From: Kiritimatiellota bacterium
GTDB lineage: Bacteria; Verrucomicrobiota; Kiritimatiellia; RFP12; UBA1067
Length of the DNA stretch: 33,147 nt
Assembly: GCA_009778475.1 (NCBI GenBank)
Contig: WRJS01000032.1
Coordinates: 1 to 33,147, forward strand
Reading direction: 5' to 3'
Numbering within the stretch: the first letter of the stretch is position 1; each line of letters starts with the position of its first letter. Position numbers and translations under genes: made by a program. Positions 14,686 through 22,700 of this stretch are shown here, in pieces. A model generated the notes under the pieces. The model made no database searches and had not been told where the DNA came from. It worked only from the letters and a program-made list of their open reading frames with translations.

Positions 14686-15996
14686 TCACTTCGTATGCTT
14701 CATCATCTCCGGCAGCCACGTGGAGAGGAACGGCAGGTAGGTGATGAGCATCAGCGCGACAATCATCGCGAGGACAAAGGGCAGGGACTTCCATGTGACG
14801 TTCGCGATGGTCGTCCTGCCCACGCCGCAACCGACCACGAGGCAGGTCCCCGCGGGCGGCGTGCTGACGCCGATGCAGAGGTTCGCGATCATGATGATGC
14901 CGAAGTGGACATCCGAGATGCCGAGTTCGCGCACCACGGGCAGCAGGATCGGCGCGAAAATCAGCAGCGCGGGCGTCAGGTCCATGAACACCCCGACGGC
15001 CAGCAGCAGCAGGTTGATGATGAGCAGGATCATGTACTTGTTGCTGGAAAGCCCCATCAGCGCGGAGGAGACCGTCTGGGGGATGTTCGCAACGGTCATG
15101 ATCCACGCCAGCGCGCTCGACGCGCCGATCAGCAGCATCACGACCGATGTCGTCAGCGCCGACTGCAGGAAGATGCCCGGAACATCCCGCAGCGGGATCT
15201 CGCGGTAGAAGACGACGGTCAGCAGGAACGCGTAGGCGACGGACACGGCCGCGGCCTCCGTCGCGGTGAAGAGGCCGGAGAGGATGCCGCCGATAATCAG
15301 CACGACCAGCAGGAGGCTCGGCACCGCCTGCACGCAGACGTGCCACGCGTCAACCCGCGCCGCCGCCCCGTCGGGCGCCGCCGCCGCCGTCCCGTAGCCG
15401 TTGCGGACGCAGAGGATGCTCGCCATCAGCATGATGCACGCGCCCACCAGTATCCCCGGGAGGATGCCCGCCATGAACAGCGCAGCAATCGAGACGGACC
15501 CTGCCGTGACCGAATAGACGATCATCGCGTTCGACGGCGGGATCAGCAGCCCCGTCGTCGCCGCCGTCACCGTGAGGGCCACGTTGAAGTCCCGCTTGTA
15601 CCCCTTGCGGTTCATCTCCGGGATCATGAACCCGCCGATGGACGACACCGCCGCCACCGCGGACCCCGAGATCGAGCCGAACAGCATGCACGTGAGCGTG
15701 TTGACGTACGCCAGCCCGCCCGGCAGCCGCCCCACCAGCAGCGCCGCGAAATCAATCAGCCGCCGCGCCAGCCCGCCGCGCCCCATCAGGAAACCCGAGA
15801 TGATGAAGAACGGGATCGCGAGCAGCGGGAAACTGTCCACCCCGTTCGCCATGCGCTGCGCCACCATGTACCCCGGGTCGCTACCGTTCGCGAGGATCGC
15901 CAGCAGCGAGGCCACCGCGATCGCCACGACCACCGGCGCGTTCATCACCAGCAGGGCGACAAAAGACACCGCCAAAACAAGCACGATACTGATCAT
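14686..15996 (-). CDS. dctM: TRAP transporter large permease (DctM)
   Basis: 436 aa, the usual size. It is a polytopic membrane protein with about 12 hydrophobic segments. Family marks include the start MISIVLVLAVSFVALL, PVVVAIAVAS, the FFIISGFLMGRGGLARRLIDF region, GSISGSAVAAVSSIGGFMIPEM and TPPAGTCLVVGCGVG. DctM carries the Na+-coupled transport path and works with DctQ and the periplasmic binding protein DctP encoded just upstream; the spacing to dctQ is 3 nt. TRAP systems import organic acids, sialic acid, ectoine or sugars acids; the cargo cannot be told from sequence here. Confidence 0.95.
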   Translation of the reverse strand: MISIVLVLAVSFVALLVMNAPVVVAIAVASLLAILANGSDPGYMVAQRMANGVDSFPLLAIPFFIISGFLMGRGGLARRLIDFAALLVGRLPGGLAYVNTLTCMLFGSISGSAVAAVSSIGGFMIPEMNRKGYKRDFNVALTVTAATTGLLIPPSNAMIVYSVTAGSVSIAALFMAGILPGILVGACIMLMASILCVRNGYGTAAAAPDGAAARVDAWHVCVQAVPSLLLVVLIIGGILSGLFTATEAAAVSVAYAFLLTVVFYREIPLRDVPGIFLQSALTTSVVMLLIGASSALAWIMTVANIPQTVSSALMGLSSNKYMILLIINLLLLAVGVFMDLTPALLIFAPILLPVVRELGISDVHFGIIMIANLCIGVSTPPAGTCLVVGCGVGRTTIANVTWKSLPFVLAMIVALMLITYLPFLSTWLPEMMKHTK

Positions 15997-15999
15997 GGG

Positions 16000-16512
16000 C
16001 TAGCCCTCCGACTGCGTTTGCGCGCCGACCCGTTCGGCCGGCGTGCGGATGATGGCGGCGAGGTTCTCAAGCGAGAACAGCAGGATGAAAAACCCGGCGA
16101 TCGGTATCGCCGCATAGACGCCCCCCTTTGTCAGCCACGGCATCGTCGGCAGCCGCTGCGCCCACTGCCCCTGCGCCAGCGCCGTGCCGCCGACGACCAG
16201 CACGACCGCCGCGAACACCGCCGTCACGCACTGCACGAGGATGGCCAGCGCCTTGCGCGCGTCCGGGTGCATCTTGCTGACGAAGAAATCCACCCCCAGG
16301 TGCGCCTTGCGCTCGAACGCCAGCGCCCCGCCCAGCATGGAGATCCACACGAGCAGCACCCGCGCGAGCTCGTCCGTGTAGATCGCCTGACCCCAGAACG
16401 TGCGCGTCACGATGCCCCACAGCACGTTAAGCGTAATCGCCACGACCATCGCGACGAGCGCCCACTCCAACAGGCGGATCGCCCCGCCCCGCACCAGCCG
16501 ATACACGCCCAT
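16000..16512 (-). CDS. dctQ: TRAP transporter small permease (DctQ)
   Basis: 170 aa with four hydrophobic segments, as expected for DctQ. The marks LLVWISMLGGALAFERKAHLGVDFF and MPWLTKGGVYAAIPIAG are typical. I chose ATG 16512, which shares one base with the dctP stop (TGATG) and has AGGAGGTGA upstream; a GTG one codon earlier is possible. It sits between dctP and dctM in the standard order and forms the permease complex with DctM. Confidence 0.93.
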   Translation of the reverse strand: MGVYRLVRGGAIRLLEWALVAMVVAITLNVLWGIVTRTFWGQAIYTDELARVLLVWISMLGGALAFERKAHLGVDFFVSKMHPDARKALAILVQCVTAVFAAVVLVVGGTALAQGQWAQRLPTMPWLTKGGVYAAIPIAGFFILLFSLENLAAIIRTPAERVGAQTQSEG

Positions 16513-17525
16513 CACTTCACCTCCTGGATCGCGTCATAGAGCCCCTTCAGGCCCTGATACTCCTTCTGCGACGGGAAGTCCGCGCACGCCTTGCGGAACC
16601 CCTCGATATCCGGCTCGATGATCTCCACGCCCTGCTCCTTGACCGACGCGATGCACCGCGCCGTCTCCTCCCGCCACAACTCGCGCTGGAACGCCTCCGA
16701 CTCCTTCGCCGCCTGACGCAGCGCCTTCTGGATGTCCGCCGGCAGCCCCTCCCAGATCTTGGTGCTGACGATGACCATGTCCGGGATGCGCTGATGCCCC
16801 GAGAGGGTGAAATACTTGCACACCTCGAAATGGCGGCTCGTCACGAACGACGGCCAATTGTTCTCCGCCGCGTCCACGGTCCCCTGCTCCAGCGCCGTGT
16901 ACAGCTCCCCCCAGCTGATCGGCGTCGCGCTCCCCTTCATCATCGCGATCATGTCCATGGCCGTGCGGCTGTTCATCACGCGGATCTTCATCCCCGCCAC
17001 GTCCGCGACGGAGCGGATGGGCTTCTTCTTCGAATAGAAATTGCGGTCCCCCGAATCATAATAGCACAGCCCCAGGAACCGGCTCGCCGTCCCCAGCGCC
17101 AACATGCGCTCCCCGATGTCCCCGTTCAGGACATTCCAGAAATGCGCCTCGTCGCGGAACGCGAACGGGATGCCGAACACCATCATCTCCGGGATGAACG
17201 CCTCCAGCGCGGCCGTCGAGACCTTCGTCATCGCCAGCTCGCCCCGCTGCACCTGCTCCAGGCTCTCGATCTCATTCCCGAGGACCCCCCCCGGATAAAT
17301 GTCGATGGTCGCCCGCCCGCCCGTCAGCTGCTCCAGCCGCTCCTTCATGTGCAGCATCCCCTGATGCACCGGGTGCTGCTCCGCCAGCCCATGCCCCAGC
17401 TTCAGCACGGTCTGGCCCGCCGCGCCCGAAACCGCCTTCGGCCTGATCACCAGCGCCCCCAGCAGGCACGCCCCCAGCAGCCCCGTCAGAAGCCCCGCCA
17501 CAAACATTGAACCCGACTTTCCCAT
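16512..17525 (-). CDS. dctP: TRAP transporter periplasmic substrate-binding protein (DctP)
   Basis: 337 aa from ATG 17525, which has AAAGGAGA 8 nt upstream; the frame extends to 17549 but without support. The first ~35 residues form a signal peptide or membrane anchor (MFVAGLLTGLLGACLLGALV). DctP marks are LGHGLAEQHPVHQG, DIYPGGVLGNE, RVMNSRTAMDMI with the Arg that usually grips the substrate carboxylate, and GELYTALEQGTVDAAENNW. It delivers cargo to DctQM. It follows the UbiA-type gene by 33 nt, with part of a heptad tract in between. The conserved Arg hints at an acidic substrate. Confidence 0.93.
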   Translation of the reverse strand: MGKSGSMFVAGLLTGLLGACLLGALVIRPKAVSGAAGQTVLKLGHGLAEQHPVHQGMLHMKERLEQLTGGRATIDIYPGGVLGNEIESLEQVQRGELAMTKVSTAALEAFIPEMMVFGIPFAFRDEAHFWNVLNGDIGERMLALGTASRFLGLCYYDSGDRNFYSKKKPIRSVADVAGMKIRVMNSRTAMDMIAMMKGSATPISWGELYTALEQGTVDAAENNWPSFVTSRHFEVCKYFTLSGHQRIPDMVIVSTKIWEGLPADIQKALRQAAKESEAFQRELWREETARCIASVKEQGVEIIEPDIEGFRKACADFPSQKEYQGLKGLYDAIQEVK

Positions 17526-17539
17526 ACCCTCTCTCCTTT

Positions 17540-17580
17540 CATCCCTCATTCCTAATTCCTAATTTCTAACTCCTAATTCC
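17540..17580. repeat. Heptanucleotide tract (ATTCCTA type) at the UbiA stop
   Basis: Units CATCCCT, CATTCCT, AATTCCT, AATTTCT, AACTCCT, AATTCC. Read on the minus strand it codes for the last residues ELGVRN and the TAG stop (17559-17561) of the prenyltransferase, then continues to the dctP ribosome binding site. It is the same type as 174-231. Confidence 0.85.
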
Positions 17581-18728
17581 AAAAAGATCGCCAGCACCGT
17601 CAGCGCATAGCCGATGACCGTGACGATGAGCGTCCTGTCCGTCAGCATCACCTTCTCCGGCCGCCCGCCGCCCTCATGCTGGTACACCAGCGTCAGGTAA
17701 CGGAAAATGCCGAACAGCACGAACGGCACCGTCAGCCCCAGGCGGTCCGTCCCGAACCGCTGCACCGTCTCCGGCGCGAGCGTGTAGATGGCGTAGCACA
17801 CCACCGTCGCACCCGCCGTGATCGCGATCTGCACATCCAGTTGCAGACGGTCATACCCCGCCAGCGCCGCCCGGTGCAAAGGCGGCGCGCCCCCCTCCCC
17901 TCTGGCGGGCGAGCGTCCCCGCGAGCCGTCCCCTTCCTCTCTGGAGGGCGAGCGTCCCCGCGAGCCGCCCCCCTCCCCGTCATCCTCCAACAACACCTTC
18001 TCATGCCGCCGCTTGCACAGCGCCAAGAACAACGCCAGCAAAAACGTGCACAGCAGCAGCCACGGCGAGATGCGCACCGACACCGCCGCCGCGCCCGCCA
18101 CCGCCCGCAGCACAAACCCGAACGCGATCACAAACACATCCACATACGCCACGCGCTTCAGCGCGAACGTGTACAGCACCTGCATCACCACATACGCCCC
18201 CGCGACCCACGCGAACGCGCCCGGCAGGAACACCGCCGCCGCCGCCGCCAGCGCCAGCAGCCCCGCCGCCAGCGCCGCCGCCACAGCCACCGAAATCTCC
18301 CCCGCCGCCAACGGCCGCAGCCGCTTCACGGGATGCACCCTGTCCGCCTCCACGTCGCGCACATCATTGAGTTGATACACCGCGCTCGACACACAGCAGA
18401 AACAGAACACCGCCAGCGCCACGCACGCCACCGGCCAGACCCCCCGCACATGCTCCTGCTGGCTCGGGTCCCGCCACGCAAAGAAAAACGCCGCCGCCAC
18501 AATCCCGTTCTTCAGCCACTGCGCCGGACGCAACGCCCGCAAGGCGGCACGGGCATTCCTGCCCGTGGACCCCGCCCGGCCGCGCAAGGTGGCACGGGCA
18601 TTCCCGCCCGTGGGCTCCGCCCGGCCGCGCAAGGTGGCACGGGCATTCCTGCCCGTGGGCTCCGCCCGGCCGCGCCCGGCATCATTACCGTGCTGAAACT
18701 CCCTGTTGCGAGACCGGGGCTTGCTCAC
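17559..18728 (-). CDS. UbiA-family prenyltransferase, decaprenyl-phosphate phosphoribosyltransferase-like
   Basis: 389 aa from GTG 18728, which overlaps the upstream glycosyltransferase stop (GCGTGAGC). The family core begins only near residue 64 with LRPAQWLKN. The metal/diphosphate motif is NDVRDVEADRVHPVKRLRP (about 121-139). VDVFVIAFGFVLRAVAGA and the CKRRHE loop are typical of the group that joins phosphoribose to polyprenyl phosphate. About eight hydrophobic segments follow. It is longer than the usual ~300 aa because of repeats: three 45-bp palindromic units near the N-terminus and two GAGGGCGAGCG units in the cytoplasmic loop after CKRRHE. The C-terminus is set by a heptad tract. With the DPM-type gene it suggests lipid-linked sugar donors for cell-surface glycans. 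Activity with the inserts is untested. Confidence 0.82.
   Translation of the reverse strand: MSKPRSRNREFQHGNDAGRGRAEPTGRNARATLRGRAEPTGGNARATLRGRAGSTGRNARAALRALRPAQWLKNGIVAAAFFFAWRDPSQQEHVRGVWPVACVALAVFCFCCVSSAVYQLNDVRDVEADRVHPVKRLRPLAAGEISVAVAAALAAGLLALAAAAAVFLPGAFAWVAGAYVVMQVLYTFALKRVAYVDVFVIAFGFVLRAVAGAAAVSVRISPWLLLCTFLLALFLALCKRRHEKVLLEDDGEGGGSRGRSPSREEGDGSRGRSPARGEGGAPPLHRAALAGYDRLQLDVQIAITAGATVVCYAIYTLAPETVQRFGTDRLGLTVPFVLFGIFRYLTLVYQHEGGGRPEKVMLTDRTLIVTVIGYALTVLAIFLELGVRN
17900..17971 (-). repeat. Two in-frame GAGGGCGAGCG-type repeats in the UbiA gene
   Basis: Two near-identical units, each GCGAGCGTCCCCGCGAGCC with a CTCTGG(A/C)GG lead, lie about 38 bp apart. They code for GSRGRSPSREE and GSRGRSPARGE in the loop after CKRRHE. 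The same unit is found in the radical SAM gene and at 19583-19681. Confidence 0.85.
18539..18673 (-). repeat. Three in-frame 45-bp palindromic repeats in the UbiA gene
   Basis: Copies start at 18539, 18584 and 18629. Each holds CACGGGCA, TTCC (or TCCC-like in copy 2), TGCCCGTG, an 8-bp stem with the same 4-base loop as the GCAGGGC family. A 45-bp unit is 15 codons, so the frame is kept; the protein reads GRAEPTGRNARATLR-like three times before the enzyme core. Confidence 0.9.
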
Positions 18729-19471
18729 GCCTTGCCCCCCGCATCTTTCCGCACACGCGGCGAGCGCCTGAACCCGCACCGCGCCCACAGTTTCAGCACC
18801 ATCACGACCGCCTCCCGCGCGATGCCGGAGCTCATCTTCGACTGCCCCGCGCGGCGGTCCTCAAACATGATCGGGACCTCGGTGATCGCGAACCCCTTCA
18901 TCCACGCCGCGTGCGTCATCTCGATCTGGAACGAGTACCCGCTCGACGCGATCTTGTCAAGGTCGATGGCCTCCAGCACCTCGCGGCGGAAGCACTTGAA
19001 CCCGCCCGTCGGGTCATTGACCGGCATCCCCGTGATGAGTTTCACATACTTCGCCGCGCCCGTCGAGAGCAGCAGGCGGCCCATCGGCCAGTTCATCACG
19101 CGGATGCCGCCGATGTAGCGCGACCCCAGGACCAGGTCCGCCTCCCGCGCCGCCGCCAGCAGCGACGGCAGCGCCTTCGGGTCATGCGAGAAATCGCAGT
19201 CCATCTCGCAGATCAAGTCATAGCCGTGCGCCAGCGCCCACTTGAACCCCGCGATGTAGGCGCGGCCAAGCCCCTCCTTCTTGTCACGGTGCATCACGGA
19301 CACGCGCGGCTCACGCGACGCGATCTCATCCAGCAACTGCCCCGTGCCGTCGGGCGAGTTGTCGTCCGCGAACAAAATGTTCGCGGACGGCACCTCCGCA
19401 AGCACCGCCTCCGCCATCGCCGCCACATTCTCCCGCTCATCGTATGTCGGTATAACAATCAACGCCTTCAT
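18725..19471 (-). CDS. Polyprenol monophosphomannose synthase-like GT2 glycosyltransferase
   Basis: 248 aa from ATG 19471, a soluble GT-A fold protein like DPM1. MKALIVIPTYDERENV begins the fold. DDNSPDGTG and EMDCDFSHDP hold the acidic residues for nucleotide-sugar and metal, and DPTGGFKCFRREVLEAIDL is a strong DPM-type mark. This family moves mannose (or a related sugar) from the GDP- or UDP-donor to polyprenyl phosphate on the cytoplasmic side. Only a single catalytic domain is present, with no GtrA-like membrane part. The stop overlaps the GTG start of the prenyltransferase, so the two are translationally coupled and probably feed the same lipid-linked sugar pathway. The longer frame to 19528 is rejected because it would cross the likely promoter. 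Confidence 0.88.
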   Translation of the reverse strand: MKALIVIPTYDERENVAAMAEAVLAEVPSANILFADDNSPDGTGQLLDEIASREPRVSVMHRDKKEGLGRAYIAGFKWALAHGYDLICEMDCDFSHDPKALPSLLAAAREADLVLGSRYIGGIRVMNWPMGRLLLSTGAAKYVKLITGMPVNDPTGGFKCFRREVLEAIDLDKIASSGYSFQIEMTHAAWMKGFAITEVPIMFEDRRAGQSKMSSGIAREAVVMVLKLWARCGFRRSPRVRKDAGGKA

Positions 19472-19499
19472 GTCTCGCAACCGTCCCGTAGAAAATAGA

Positions 19500-19528
19500 A
19501 CGATACCACATTCCCCAGCGGGTTTCAA
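19500..19528 (-). promoter_or_regulatory. Possible promoter of the glycosyltransferase-UbiA-TRAP-ileS run
   Basis: Minus strand: -35 TTGAAA (19523-19528), 17-nt spacer, -10 TATCGT (19500-19505), about 30 nt before ATG 19471. The -10 is weak, but it is the only plausible promoter upstream of the run. Confidence 0.45.
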
Positions 19529-19582
19529 ATGAAATTAAGGCTATCGTCATTTAAATTGATGTTGTCGCATCTATGGCGTGAT

Positions 19583-19712
19583 ATGGAGGGCGAGGCAGGG
19601 GACCCCATTGGCGCGGCGTGCGGCCAATGGGGCAGGAAACCGCAATGTGCCTGACGGCTCGCGAGGACGCTCGCCCTCCATGTGCCGGGAGCGCAGGGCT
19701 TCCGCCCTGCAA
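19583..19712. repeat. Composite palindromic element (99 bp) plus a GGAA/TTCC-loop palindrome
   Basis: ATGGAGGGCGAG (19583-19594) and its exact complement (19670-19681) bound the element. Inside are a 10-bp stem CCCCATTGGC / GCCAATGGGG (19603-19632) and a GGCTCGCG..CGCTCGCC unit (19655-19677). A standard GCAGGGC-TTCC-GCCCTGC palindrome follows at 19693-19710. It lies between the glycosyltransferase promoter and the end of the giant repeat protein. No gene is seen. Confidence 0.75.
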
Positions 19713-19737
19713 CGTGAAATCTGTATTTTACGGGACA

Positions 19738-22700
19738 CTAGCGCAAGAGGAGGAGAGTGCCGCCTTCCTTGGTGAGCCAGATCTCGTTGCCGCGTTTCAC
19801 GGCCTTGTACTTGGAAGGGAAGCCGTCGAGGGTGGGCAGGGCGGTGATGCCGCCAGCCGCTTGGGCGATGACGTAGGCCTTGGCCGTTGGCTCGGTCTCG
19901 GTGGCGGGGACGATGGTGACGCCGCTCATGTCGAGGGGGCCGTCGGAGATGAGGCAGTCGCTGGCGGCGCCGTCGATGGTGAGGCGGTAGGTGATGCCTT
20001 GCCCGAGGGTGACGCCCGAAAGGGTGAGGGCGCCGGTGTGCGCGTCCCCGGCGGGGCTGAGGACGGTGTTGAAGAGGGTGCCGTTGGAGACGGTGCCTTC
20101 GCCGGTGATCTCGCCGATGGCGTGGGCGCTGATGTTGAGGTCCAGCACGGCGCCGGGGGCGAGGTTGACGCGGGCGGTGTCGAGGAGTTCTTCCTTGTCG
20201 ATGGCGTCGTTGAGCGTGCAGGAGAGGAGGTAGCCGTTGCCGGGGTCTTGGAGGATCTCGTAGTTCGAGAACACGCCTTCGTCGCGGCCTTGGTAGTCAA
20301 CGAGGAAGGAGACGTCCTTGGTGGGCCAGCCCCACCTGTCCCTGCCGGTGGTGTCGGGGTCGGGGACGATGTTGCCGCCCGCGCCGCCGCCGCCCTGGCC
20401 GAGGCGGAGCTCGAACTTGTGCGGGCCGGGGGTGAGGGTGATGGTCCCGAAGGTGGGGGTGTCCCAGCTGTTGTCGGCGAGGACCTCCGCCTTGTCGTCC
20501 CAGTCGAGGGTGTAGGGGGTACGGTCGATCCAGAGGCGGACGTTGTCGTCGAAGTTCTCGGCGAACGTCCATGTGACGCTGGCGTCGGTGCGGTTCCAGA
20601 TGTAGCCCCAGTAGATGTAGGTGGTGTTGGTGGACCAGAACTTGTCGTTGATGTACTCGTTCTCGCCGCAGAAGCCGTTGGCGGCGGTGGTGGTGAGTTC
20701 GATGGCGAAGACGTCGTTGGTGGGGTCGCCGGTCCAGTTGGCGGCGCCGGGGGCGCAGCCTTCCCAGAGGCCCGCGATGGGGTTGTTCTGGAGGAGGAGG
20801 GTGCCTTCGAGGACGTTGACGACGGGGCAGCCGGGGTCTTCGGGCTCTTCCTCTTCTTCGGAGGGCGTCCAGTCGAGGTCGGTGGTGAGGAGGGCGCCGG
20901 TGCCGTCGTCCTCGAGGAGGATGAAGACGTTGGGGTCTTCCGAGCCGGTGTTGTCGGGGTCGTAGGTGAGGCCGCCGAGGCCGCTGTGGGGACCGACGCT
21001 GCCGGTGCCGTCGCCGAAGCGCACCTCGAAGGTGTGGGCGCCGGGTTCGATGAGGGTGGCGGCGAAGGTGGGGTCCTGCTTGTTGGTGCGGGCCTCGGCG
21101 ATGAGGGTGCCGTCGATCCAGAGGGCGATGTCGTCGTCGAAGAGGAGGCGCCAGTTCCATGTGACGGCCTGCTCGCCGCGGTTCCAGAGGATGCCCTTGT
21201 AGATCCACGTGTGGTTGTTGCCTGCCCACATCCCGTTGGCGAAGGTGCCGTTGCCTTCGATGTGGCCATTGGCGGCGCGGGTGGTGAGTTGGCGGCTGAT
21301 GTAGATGCCGTCGTCGGTGTCGTTCCAGTTCTGGTAGATGACGTATTCGCTGAGGCCGGGGCCGGAGACGGGCTCGAAGGGCGAGGGGTAGCCATCGGGA
21401 AGGTCGATGCTGAAGAGCGAGCCGTCGCCGGGGTCTTCGAGTATCTGGAAGTCGGTGAGGTCGAGGAGGTTGCCGTCAAGGACGGTTGGCTCGGCGCCGG
21501 AGTAGTCCACCAGCAGGCCGGACATGGGACCGTTGGCGGGCAGCACGGCGCGGTCTTTGGGGCCGGGGCCGACATCGCCCGTGCCGTCGCCGAAGCGGGC
21601 CTCGAAGAGGTGCGGGCCGGGGGTGAGGGTGTGGATCGCCCATGCGTCCGAACCGTTGCCCGCCCGTATCAGTTGCTTGCCGTCGATGACGAGGTTCATG
21701 TTGTCGTCCATACGGCCGAAGAAGGTCCAGGTGACGTCCTCGTCGCTGTTGTTCCAGAGGTAGCCGGTGTAGCACCAGGTGTGGTAGTTGCCGTTCCAGA
21801 GCCCTCCGGCGTAGATGGTGTTGGAGTCCTGCACGCCGCCGTTGGCGGCGCGGGTGGTGCGCTGGATGCCGTCCTTGGGGGGAGTGGTGACCTGATCCCA
21901 CCCCTCGCGGATCATGCCTTCCCACAGGCCGGGGGTGAGGGGGCGCGGGGGGCGGCTCGCGGGGCCGAGGGTGACGGGGGCGGTGAGGGTGAACACGCCG
22001 GGGCCGGTCTTGGTGAGGGCGCCCGCGGCGATGCCGCCGTTGACGATGCTGCCGGAGGTGACGGTGACGTTGCCGTTGGAGAGGGTGCCGCCGCTGAGGT
22101 CGAGGATGCCGCCGGTGACGGTGACCTCGGTGTAGGGGGAGAGCACTTGGGGGTCGCGCAGGCGGAGGATGCCTTCGCGGACTTCGGTGACGCCCATGTA
22201 GGTGTTGTCGGCGTTGAGGGTGAGGCGCCCTTCGCCGAGCTTGAGCAGGCCGCCGGAGGCGACGGGGCCGATGGCGACGGGACCGAGCGTGGCGGCGGTG
22301 AAGTACCCGCCGTTGATGAGCGTGACCGTGGGCGGGGTGGTGTAGCCCTGCCCGGGGGAGGTGACCTCGATGTGGGTGAGGACGCCGCTCGCGATGTCCA
22401 CGTGCGCGAAGGCGGTCGCGCCCCTGCCGCCGCCGCCCTCGATGCGCACGAAGGGCGAGCCGAGGTAGCCCGCGCCGCCGTCGGCGACGGGTATGGCGGT
22501 GATGCCGAAGCCTTCGGGCGCGCGCAGGGGGGTACCGACGGCCTTGCTCTTGCCCATGTCGGGGATGTCGATGACGGCGCCGCGCTCGTAGAGGGTGACC
22601 TCGGGATAGACACCGTTGTGCGGGGTGGTGCCGAAGAGCGGGGGGTCGGCGTTGACGGCGTGGAAGGTGCCGCCGTTCCAGTTGACGTAGGCTTGGCTTT

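Noticed and set aside
12157..16539. A 1460-codon plus-strand frame across ileS and the TRAP genes
   Set aside because: It spans several well-supported minus-strand genes and has Arg/His-rich composition with no domain; an antisense shadow.
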